Of a stretch of DNA of 8,701 bases, positions 1 through 6,216 are shown one piece after another. Location: contig PLBZ01000013.1 of NCBI GenBank assembly GCA_003134675.1, forward strand, positions 3,117 to 11,817. Reading direction: 5' to 3'. The DNA is from Solirubrobacterales bacterium. Lineage in GTDB: Bacteria; Actinomycetota; Thermoleophilia; Solirubrobacterales; Solirubrobacteraceae. Positions within the stretch are counted from its first letter, which is position 1. Every line of letters begins with the position of its first letter. Below the pieces are notes generated by a model, which saw only the letters and a list, made by a program, of their open reading frames with translations, did not search any database and was not told where the DNA came from. The translations under genes were made by a program, and so were the position numbers.

Positions 1-759
1 TACGAGGGCTCGGTCCGCCACCGGCGGATGGGAGTGGTGAAAGACGAGTTTCGCTACCCGCTGTTCATGGCCTACCTCGACCTCGACGAGCTGCCCGAGT
101 GCTTCGACGGGCGCTGGCTGTGGTCGGCGCGCCGACCGGCGCTCGCCTGGTTTCGCCGCTCGGATTACCTAGGCGATCCCGCTGTGCCCCTGAGCGATGC
201 CGTACGCGAGCTGGTGAAAGAGCGCACCGGCGTGCGACCGGATGGACCGATTCGCTTGCTCACACATTTGCGCTACTTCGGTAAGTCATTCAACCCCGTC
301 AGCTTCTACTACTGCTTCGATAGGCATGGCGAGCAGGTGAAGGCGGTCCTCGCCGATGTGACGAACACGCCGTGGGGCGAGAGTCATTCCTATGTGATGG
401 GAGTCGATGACGCGACAGACCACGGGACCGCAACCGTGATGCGGGGGCGGTTCGACAAGCAGCTGCACGTCTCCCCCTTGATGGGCATGGACCACACATA
501 TGATTGGCGCCTGACCGAGCCGGGAGAGAGTCTGTCGGTGCACATCGAGTCCCACCGCGACAGCGGCGAGAGCGTGTTCGACGCGACCCTCTCACTTCGT
601 CGCAGGGAGATCAGCCCACGCTCATTGCGAGCCATGCTCATCCGATACCCCCTAATCACCCTGCGCATAGTGGTGCGGATCTACACACATGCCCTGCGGC
701 TGAAGCTGCGCGGAGCGAAGTACTTCCCCCACCCGCAGAAGGCGGGCGCGCCCACATGA
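1..759 (+). CDS. DUF1365 family protein (5' end outside window)
   Basis: Member of the DUF1365 (COG3496) family; its biochemical role is not established. The frame is open from base 1, and the first residues (YEGSVRHRR, then FRYPLFMAYLDLDEL) match the usual N-terminal family pattern. The true start therefore lies upstream of the window, and the ATG at 28 is internal. Of 252 visible residues, family hallmarks are HLRYFGKSFNPVSFYYC (about 89-105), NTPWGESHSYV (122-132), KQLHVSPLMGMDHTYDWR (153-170) and a C-terminal RYPLITLRI...KLRGAKYFPHP block (215-245). The hydrophobic stretch near 211-227 may contact the membrane. The stop overlaps the next start as ATGA (756-759), indicating translational coupling to the Cfa-type methyltransferase. 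In mycobacteria the same pair (Rv0448c-Rv0447c) follows an FAD-dependent oxidoreductase gene (Rv0449c). I infer an accessory role in acyl-chain modification. Family assignment is firm; function is not. Confidence 0.93.
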   Translation, partial: YEGSVRHRRMGVVKDEFRYPLFMAYLDLDELPECFDGRWLWSARRPALAWFRRSDYLGDPAVPLSDAVRELVKERTGVRPDGPIRLLTHLRYFGKSFNPVSFYYCFDRHGEQVKAVLADVTNTPWGESHSYVMGVDDATDHGTATVMRGRFDKQLHVSPLMGMDHTYDWRLTEPGESLSVHIESHRDSGESVFDATLSLRRREISPRSLRAMLIRYPLITLRIVVRIYTHALRLKLRGAKYFPHPQKAGAPT

Positions 760-1937
760 ACCGCATCGCCAGGCTGATCGTCCTGCGCCTGCTGCGGGAA
801 ATCCACGGCGGCGCCCTTACGATCGTGGAGGGCTCGGAGCGCTTGACGTTCGGCGAGCCGGCGGCGTTGCAGGTCACGCTGGAGGTGCACTCGCCCCGCT
901 TCTACCGGGCGCTGCTGCGCGGCAGCGTCGGGCTCTGCGAGTCATACATGGATGGCCTCTGGGAGTGCGCCGACCTCGTCGCGTTGACTCGCCTCGCCGC
1001 GCTGAACGTCTCTTCCCTGGACAACCTGCGACGCGTGCTCGCTCCCGTGCTGATTCCGCTGCAGCGCTGGATGCGCTGGCTGCGGCGCAACACGATCGGG
1101 CGCTCGCGCAAGCAGATCGCCGCCCACTACGACCTCGGCAACGAGCTGTTCGCGCTGTTCCTGGACCCCACGATGATGTACTCCTGCGCTGTCTTCGAGG
1201 AGCCGCAGAGCACCCTGGAAGAGGCCTCGCTGGCCAAGCTGCAGCGGGTCTGCGACAAGCTCGACCTGGGGCCTACCGACCACGTGCTCGAGATCGGCAG
1301 CGGCTGGGGCGGGTTTGCCGTGTACGCCGCCCAGCAGCACGGCTGCCGGGTCACGACGACCACGATCTCCCAGGAACAGCACGCCTACGCCACCGAGCGG
1401 GTGCGCCACGCCGGTCTGGAGGATCGCGTCACGGTTCTGCTGCAGGACTACCGTGCACTCGAGGGTCGTTACGACAAGCTGGTCTCGATCGAGATGATCG
1501 AGGCGGTCGGCTGGCAGAACTTCCCGACCTACTTCCGCCGCTGCTCGGAGTTGCTCGCCGAGGATGGCGCGATGCTGTTGCAGGCGATCGTGATCGACGA
1601 CCGCGCCTACCAGGTCGAGAAGGCGGGCAAGAGCTTCATCAACACCTACATCTTCCCCGGTGGCTGCCTGCCTTCGATGGAGATCATCTCCCGCTGCATG
1701 GCGCGCCACACCAACCTGCGTCAGGTCAACCTGGAGGACATCACCTCCCACTACGCCGAGACCCTGGCGCGCTGGCGCGTGCGCTTTGCAGGAGCCTCCT
1801 CGCGGCTGGGCGAGCTGGGTTACGACGAGCGCTTTCGCCGGCTGTGGGAGCTCTACCTGTGCTACTGCGAGGGCGGCTTTCGCGAGCGGCGGATTCAGGA
1901 CGTGCAACTGCTGCTGGCAAAGCCCGACTACCGCTAG
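756..1937 (+). CDS. Cyclopropane-fatty-acyl-phospholipid synthase family SAM methyltransferase (UfaA1/Cfa-like)
   Basis: A 393-residue enzyme of the Cfa/COG2230 family. These enzymes transfer a methyl or methylene group from S-adenosylmethionine to double bonds of acyl chains in membrane phospholipids. An N-terminal Cfa domain (about 1-115) precedes a Rossmann methyltransferase domain. Visible motifs are AHYDLGNELFALFLDPTMMYSC (123-144), the SAM loop VLEIGSGWGG (177-186), IEMIEAVGWQNF (245-256), FINTYIFPGGCLPS (294-307), HYAETLARW (332-340) and YLCYCEGGFRERRI (367-380). By alignment to E. coli Cfa, the bicarbonate-binding set C139/E239/H266/Y317 corresponds to C144, E249, Q276 and Y333, so the His is replaced by Gln. 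The ATG at 756 was chosen because it gives the standard N-terminus and a 4-nt overlap with the DUF1365 stop; the frame is open from 504, but that extension lies inside DUF1365. The product could be a methyl-branched, cyclopropane or furan-precursor acyl chain. Family is certain, product is not. Confidence 0.94.
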   Translation: MNRIARLIVLRLLREIHGGALTIVEGSERLTFGEPAALQVTLEVHSPRFYRALLRGSVGLCESYMDGLWECADLVALTRLAALNVSSLDNLRRVLAPVLIPLQRWMRWLRRNTIGRSRKQIAAHYDLGNELFALFLDPTMMYSCAVFEEPQSTLEEASLAKLQRVCDKLDLGPTDHVLEIGSGWGGFAVYAAQQHGCRVTTTTISQEQHAYATERVRHAGLEDRVTVLLQDYRALEGRYDKLVSIEMIEAVGWQNFPTYFRRCSELLAEDGAMLLQAIVIDDRAYQVEKAGKSFINTYIFPGGCLPSMEIISRCMARHTNLRQVNLEDITSHYAETLARWRVRFAGASSRLGELGYDERFRRLWELYLCYCEGGFRERRIQDVQLLLAKPDYR

Positions 1938-1951
1938 ATAGGGTCCACGCC

Positions 1952-3109
1952 ATGCGGCGCACACTGTATGAAGACGTCCACGAGGACTTTCGGGAGAGCT
2001 TTCGCACGTTCTTGGAGCGCGAGGTGCTCGGCGATGAGGGCCGCTACGGCGAGTGGGAGCGCAACGGGATCGTGCCGCGTGAGGTGTTCGCGCTCGCCGG
2101 CCGCGGCGGCTTCCTCGGGATGGCGGTGCCCGAGGCATACGGCGGCGCCGGCGCGGAGGACTTCCGCTTCAACCTCGTGATCGGCGAGGAGACCCAGCGC
2201 GCGGGCGTCGGCGGCTTCGGGCTGGGGATCACGCTGCACAACGACATCTGCCTGCCCTATTTCCTTACGTACTGCGACGAGGCACAGCGCGAGCGCTGGC
2301 TGAGCGGGATCGCCTCTGGCGAGCTGATCACCGCGCTGGCGATGACCGAGCCCGGCGTCGGGTCCGACATCGCGTCGATGTCCACCCGCGCCCGGCGCGA
2401 GGGAGATCACTACGTAGTGGACGGCGCGAAGACGTTCATCACGAACGGGATCAATGCCGATCTCGTGGTCGTCGCGGTCAAGACAGATTCGTCAGAGCGC
2501 CACCGCGGCATCAGCCTGGTGGTGATCGAGCGCGGTATGGATGGGTTTGAGCGCGGTCGTAACCTCGAGAAGATCGGCCAGCATGCCCAGGACACCGCCG
2601 AGCTGTTGTTCTCGGAAGTGCACGTGCCGGCCGCGAACCTGCTCGGCGAGGAGGGCGAGGGCTTTCGCTATCTGGTCTCGAACCTCCCCCAGGAGCGCCT
2701 CTCGATCGCCGCCTCCGCCGTGGCCGCCGCCGAGGCCGCCCTCGGCTGGACCCTCGACTACGTCCGCGAGCGCAAGGCCTTCGGCCAGCCCATCGGCTCC
2801 TTCCAGGCCTCCCGCTTCACCCTCGCCGAGGTCCGCAGCGAAGTGGAGATCGGCCGCGTCTACATCGACCGCTGCGCCCAGGCCCTCAACGAGGGCGAGC
2901 TGACCGCAGAGGATGCAGCTATGGCCAAGTGGTGGTGCACCGACCTGCAGGGCCGCGCAATCGACCGCTGCCTGCAGCTGTTCGGTGGCTACGGCTACAT
3001 GCTCGAGTACCCGATCGCCCGCGCCTTCGCTGACGCCCGCGTCACCCGCATCTACGGCGGCGCCAACGAGATCATGAAGGAGATCGTCGGACGTAGTCTC
3101 GGGCTATAG
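1952..3109 (+). CDS. Acyl-CoA dehydrogenase, LCAD/IVD-type active site
   Basis: A 385-residue FAD enzyme that alpha,beta-dehydrogenates an acyl-CoA thioester and passes electrons to electron-transfer flavoprotein. The layout is standard: N-terminal helical domain (about 1-120), beta domain with AMTEPGVGSD (130-139) and TFITNG (161-166), then the C-terminal helical domain with RKAFGQPIGSFQ (274-285) and LFGGYGYMLEYPIAR (343-357). The usual MCAD-type catalytic Glu in IYEGT is absent (IYGGANEIMKE, Gly369). A Glu sits instead in LPQERL (E248), the position used by long-chain and isovaleryl-CoA dehydrogenases, so the enzyme should be active. Overall similarity recalls mammalian LCAD. The start 14 nt after the methyltransferase stop, with a weak AGGG at 1940-1943, suggests the same operon. 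The frame is open much further upstream, but that part is methyltransferase shadow. Substrate is unknown: straight long-chain, branched-chain or an acyl chain linked to the upstream lipid modification. Confidence 0.95.
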   Translation: MRRTLYEDVHEDFRESFRTFLEREVLGDEGRYGEWERNGIVPREVFALAGRGGFLGMAVPEAYGGAGAEDFRFNLVIGEETQRAGVGGFGLGITLHNDICLPYFLTYCDEAQRERWLSGIASGELITALAMTEPGVGSDIASMSTRARREGDHYVVDGAKTFITNGINADLVVVAVKTDSSERHRGISLVVIERGMDGFERGRNLEKIGQHAQDTAELLFSEVHVPAANLLGEEGEGFRYLVSNLPQERLSIAASAVAAAEAALGWTLDYVRERKAFGQPIGSFQASRFTLAEVRSEVEIGRVYIDRCAQALNEGELTAEDAAMAKWWCTDLQGRAIDRCLQLFGGYGYMLEYPIARAFADARVTRIYGGANEIMKEIVGRSLGL

Positions 3110-5122
3110 CGTCTTGGCGAGGTCGACGAAGTAGTCGAGCGAGCTCGGGTTGGCCAGCGACTCGATGCTGGCTGCCTGGGCAGGCGGCGTGCCCATCAGG
3201 ATCTTCTTGACGGGCACCTCGAGGATCTTGTTGGAGAGGGTGCGGGGAATCTCTGAAACGGCGAACACGTCGTTGGGGACGTGCCGGGGAGAGCAGTCCT
3301 CGCGGATTCGCCGCTTGATTTGCGCCGTCAGGTCCTCGTCAAGGGCCACGCCGGGGGCGAGCACGACGAACAGCGGCATCCATAATTCCTTCCCACCCTG
3401 GGCATCAGTTCCCCCGCGTGGCACATCCACGACGAGCGCGTCGAGGATCTCTGGAACGGAGAGCACCGCGCGGTAGATCTCGCTGGTGCCCATGCGGACG
3501 CCCTGGCGGTTGATCGTCGAGTCCGAGCGGCCGTAGATGACCGCGCCACCACGGGGCGTGATGCGGATCCAGTCGCCGTGGCGCCAGACGCCGGGGTACA
3601 TCGAGAAGTAGCTCTCACGCAGGCGCTCGCCGTCGGGGTCATTCCACAGGAACAGCGGCATCGAGGGCAGCGGCTCGGTGATCACCAGCTCGCCCACCTC
3701 GTCTGAGAGGCTGCGGCCGTGCTCGTCCCATGCCTCCACCGCGCAGCCGAGCGCACGGCACTGCAGTTCGCCCTCATAGACGGGGAGCAGCGGACAGCCG
3801 GCGACGAACGCGGTGCACACGTCCGTGCCGCCGCTCGTGGAGAACAGCCATACGTCCGGCTTGACGTGCCCGTACACCCACTCGAAGCTCTCCGGTGCAA
3901 GCGGCGAGCCGGTCGAGCCGAGCGCGCGCAGCGCGTGCAGGTCGTGGTCGCGGCCCGGCTCGATCCCCGCCTTCTCGGTGCTCGCCAGCAGGCCCGCGCT
4001 GACGCCCATGCAGGTCATCCCGGTGCGCTCGGCGAGATCCCACAGCATCCCCAGGTCGGGCTGGGCGGGGCTGCCGTCATAGAGGACGATCGCGGCGTCG
4101 GAGAGCAGGCAGCCGACGAGGAAGTTCCACATCATCCAGCCGGTCGTGGTGAACCAGAACATGCGGTCGCCGGGGCGCAGATCGAGGTGCAGCCGCTTCT
4201 TGAGCTGCTCGAGGAGGATCCCGCCGTGGCCTTGGACGATCGCCTTGGGCAAGCCGGTGGTGCCGGAGGAGTAGAGCACCCACAGGGGGTGATCGAAGGG
4301 CACCTGCTCGAAACGGAGCTCTGAGTCTTCGCCACGCTCCAGCAGCTCATCCCAGGTGAGCGCCCCACCGACCTGGGCGGTCTCGGACAGGTAGGGCAAG
4401 AGAACGACGTGCTCAACCGTTCCCAGCTCGGAGAGGATCTTCTCGACGACCGCGGTGCGGTCGAAGTCCTTGCCGCCGTGGCGGTAGCCGTCGACCGCGA
4501 GCAACACCTTCGGCTCGATCTGGGCGAAGCGGTCGATCACGCTGCGCGCGCCGAACTCGGGGGCGGCGCTCGACCAGATCGCGCCGATGCTCGACACCGC
4601 GAGGAAGGCCACGAGCGTCTCGGGGATGTTGGGCATGTAGGCGACGACGCGGTCCCCGCGCCCCACGCCGAGCGCGCGCAGACCGCCCGCCACGGCGGCC
4701 ACCTGCGCGGTGAGCTCGCCCCAGGTGATCTCGCCGAGCTCCCGCAGCTCCGAGGTGTGCAGTACCGCGATGGAATTGATGTCCCGCCCACCCCCGCGGT
4801 CATCGACGCGCAGGAGGTTCTCTGCGTAGTTGAGCTCGGCCCCCGAGAACCACCTCGTTCCGGGCATCTCGTGTGAGTCCAGCACCCGCTCGTAGGGCAT
4901 CGAGGCGCGCACGGCGAAGAACTCCCAGATGCCCGCCCAGAAGTCCTCCAGCTCATCGACCGACCACTGCCACAGCTCGTTGTAGTCGTTGAATGGGGCC
5001 CCACCCGCCCCGCGACGCTCACCGGCCCAGCGCATGAAGCGCGTCATCTCGGCACGCTCGCGCCACCCCACCGACGGCGTCCACAACGGTGTCCGGGCAG
5101 CTTTCGCCGACATCGCAGCCAT
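3104..5122 (-). CDS. aacS: Acetoacetyl-CoA synthetase (acetoacetate-CoA ligase)
   Basis: A 672-residue ANL-superfamily ligase converting acetoacetate, ATP and CoA to acetoacetyl-CoA, AMP and pyrophosphate in the cytoplasm. Length and domain order fit AacS: the N-terminal acetyl-CoA-synthetase-like region includes LWTPS (13-17), FNDYNELWQWSV (44-55) and GTRWFSGAELNYAENLL (88-104). The ATP-binding loop is YSSGTTGLPKAIV (284-296), followed by STSGGTDVC (428-436), HGDW (515-518), GRSDSTINRQGVRMG (531-545) and a terminal RTLSNKILEVPVKK (627-640), where K632 is the expected catalytic lysine. It may salvage acetoacetate from leucine or ketone-body catabolism, or feed polyhydroxyalkanoate or lipid synthesis. 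The 3' end overlaps the convergent dehydrogenase gene by 6 nt. Two in-frame ATGs, at 5122 and 5113, are possible starts. Neither has a good Shine-Dalgarno sequence, and 5113 fits a leaderless start behind CATAAT (5126 to 5121). Confidence 0.94.
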   Translation of the reverse strand: MAAMSAKAARTPLWTPSVGWRERAEMTRFMRWAGERRGAGGAPFNDYNELWQWSVDELEDFWAGIWEFFAVRASMPYERVLDSHEMPGTRWFSGAELNYAENLLRVDDRGGGRDINSIAVLHTSELRELGEITWGELTAQVAAVAGGLRALGVGRGDRVVAYMPNIPETLVAFLAVSSIGAIWSSAAPEFGARSVIDRFAQIEPKVLLAVDGYRHGGKDFDRTAVVEKILSELGTVEHVVLLPYLSETAQVGGALTWDELLERGEDSELRFEQVPFDHPLWVLYSSGTTGLPKAIVQGHGGILLEQLKKRLHLDLRPGDRMFWFTTTGWMMWNFLVGCLLSDAAIVLYDGSPAQPDLGMLWDLAERTGMTCMGVSAGLLASTEKAGIEPGRDHDLHALRALGSTGSPLAPESFEWVYGHVKPDVWLFSTSGGTDVCTAFVAGCPLLPVYEGELQCRALGCAVEAWDEHGRSLSDEVGELVITEPLPSMPLFLWNDPDGERLRESYFSMYPGVWRHGDWIRITPRGGAVIYGRSDSTINRQGVRMGTSEIYRAVLSVPEILDALVVDVPRGGTDAQGGKELWMPLFVVLAPGVALDEDLTAQIKRRIREDCSPRHVPNDVFAVSEIPRTLSNKILEVPVKKILMGTPPAQAASIESLANPSSLDYFVDLAKTL

Positions 5123-5137
5123 TATGCTCGCTCGTCG
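5113..5137. promoter_or_regulatory. Compact divergent start region with putative overlapping -10 elements
   Basis: The synthetase (minus) and the aminotransferase-like gene (plus) start back to back with 14-23 bp between start codons. The only AT-rich patch is at 5121-5128. On the minus strand CATAAT (5126 to 5121) is 7 nt before the ATG at 5113. On the plus strand TATGCT (5123-5128) is 8 nt before the GTG at 5137. Both fit a -10 box feeding a leaderless transcript, and neither gene has a Shine-Dalgarno sequence at proper spacing. No convincing -35 box is visible. Promoter function is inferred from spacing only. Confidence 0.4.
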
Positions 5138-6216
5138 TGGACGCCTCCTCCCTGCGCTGCGAGTTCCCTGTCCTTCAGCGGCTCGCCTATCTCAACGCGG
5201 GCACCGACGGGCCGCTGCCCGCGAGCGCCGTCCGGGCGGCCACCGAGGAGTTGCGAAGGGAGGCGCAGGAGGGACGCGCGCAAGCGCATTTCGAGCGCCG
5301 GAGTGAGCTGAGCACCGCGCTGCGAGCCGCCTACGCCGTGACGCTTGGATGCGAGGCGGTCGACCTCGCGCTGACGACATCCACCAGCGACGGGATCGCG
5401 CAGGTTCTCAGCGGCCTGGAGCTGAGCCCCGGCGATGAGATCGTGACCAGCGACGAGGAGCATCCGGGGCTGCTGGGCGCGCTGGCGGCGGCGCGAGATC
5501 TGCGCGGCGCTTCGGTCCGGATGGTGGCGCTGTCCGAGGTGGCCGAGGCGGTCGGTTCCAGGACGCGCCTGATCGCCTGCTCGCACGTCGGCTGGATGAG
5601 CGGGAGCCTCGCGCCCGCGGAGCTGGCAGAGGTGGACGTCCCGGTTCTGCTCGATGGGGCCCAGGGAGTGGGCGCAATTGGAGTGGATGTGGACGCGCTC
5701 GGCTGCGACGCGTACGCCGGCGCCGGGCAAAAGTGGTTGTGCGGCCCGGACGGCACGGGCATGCTCTACATCGCCCCCGAGCTGCTTGAACGCCTGAGCG
5801 TGTCCAGACGCGGCTATCCCAACCTGGCCGACCCCAACGAGGGCCTGCAGGCGCAACTGCACGAGGACGCTCGTCGCTTGGATTCGCTGCTGCTGAGCGC
5901 CGAGGCGGTGGCCTGTGCGCTGGCGGCGGTGGGCGTGCTGCAGGCGGCGGGCTGGGAGGCGGTGCACAGGCGCGCCAGCACGCTCGCGACTCACCTGGCC
6001 GAGCTGCTCACCGAGCGCGGTCGAGCGGTGGCGCCTCGCGGAGATACCACGCTGGTCTCCTTCGCCAGCGCCGACCCAGAGACAGAGCGAGCGCGGCTGG
6101 CCGATGCAGGGGTGATCCTGCGTAACATTCCGGGGCGAGGATGGCTGCGAGCGTCCGTCGGGGCGTGGAACGACGAGGACGATCTCGAGCGGCTGTTGGA
6201 GGTGCTCTCCCCATGA
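5137..6216 (+). CDS. Class V aminotransferase / cysteine desulfurase-like PLP enzyme
   Basis: A 359-residue fold-type I PLP enzyme of the class V aminotransferase family (NifS/CefD/EgtE-like). The N-terminus EFPVLQRLAYLNAGTDGPLP (9-28) is typical of isopenicillin-N-epimerase-like and desulfurase-like members. TTSTSDGIAQVL (80-91) matches the phosphate-binding segment, and DEEHPG (106-111) the region where the family has a conserved His. LLDGAQGVGAIGVDVDALGCD (171-191) holds the PLP-contacting Asp173, and AGAGQKWLCGPDGTG (194-208) the Schiff-base Lys199. No Cys lies in the C-terminal third where desulfurases carry their catalytic Cys loop, so plain cysteine desulfurase activity is doubtful. 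A C-S lyase, epimerase or aminotransferase is possible. GTG 5137 was chosen because the conserved part begins just after it; an ATG at 5089 would add 16 unconserved residues and overlap the divergent gene. The stop overlaps the glycosyltransferase start (ATGA, 6213-6216). Substrate unknown. Confidence 0.85.
   Translation: MDASSLRCEFPVLQRLAYLNAGTDGPLPASAVRAATEELRREAQEGRAQAHFERRSELSTALRAAYAVTLGCEAVDLALTTSTSDGIAQVLSGLELSPGDEIVTSDEEHPGLLGALAAARDLRGASVRMVALSEVAEAVGSRTRLIACSHVGWMSGSLAPAELAEVDVPVLLDGAQGVGAIGVDVDALGCDAYAGAGQKWLCGPDGTGMLYIAPELLERLSVSRRGYPNLADPNEGLQAQLHEDARRLDSLLLSAEAVACALAAVGVLQAAGWEAVHRRASTLATHLAELLTERGRAVAPRGDTTLVSFASADPETERARLADAGVILRNIPGRGWLRASVGAWNDEDDLERLLEVLSP
6198..6204 (+). 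promoter_or_regulatory. Strong Shine-Dalgarno for the glycosyltransferase gene
   Basis: GGAGGTG lies 8 nt before the ATG at 6213, inside the end of the upstream aminotransferase-like gene. It is the best ribosome binding site in the window. It supports 6213 as the start, rather than the in-frame ATG at 6141 that lies deep in the preceding gene. Confidence 0.75.

Noticed and set aside
504..755. Possible N-terminal extension of the Cfa-type protein
   Set aside because: This part overlaps the conserved end of DUF1365 and has no Cfa similarity. The ATGA overlap at 756 is the usual arrangement.
965..1951. Possible 329-residue N-terminal extension of the acyl-CoA dehydrogenase
   Set aside because: The frame is open, but the peptide is arginine/proline-rich and lies over the methyltransferase coding frame. 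The dehydrogenase N-terminus starts normally at 1952.
942..2138. Long open frame on the minus strand (398 codons) across the methyltransferase and dehydrogenase
   Set aside because: It is antisense to two genes with clear family motifs. Its translation is rich in R, A, H, Q and G with no recognisable domain, as expected for a GC-rich shadow frame.
3719..4324. 201-codon plus-strand frame within the synthetase gene
   Set aside because: Shadow of the AacS gene, whose motifs run intact through the same bases on the minus strand.
5122..5994. 290-codon minus-strand frame opposite the PLP enzyme
   Set aside because: No recognisable motifs, and composition typical of the reverse complement of GC-rich coding DNA. 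The plus strand has an intact PLP-binding site.
6141..6212. Earlier ATG for the glycosyltransferase
   Set aside because: It lies within the conserved end of the upstream gene. The ATG at 6213 has a strong Shine-Dalgarno sequence at 8 nt and the expected short cytoplasmic N-terminus.
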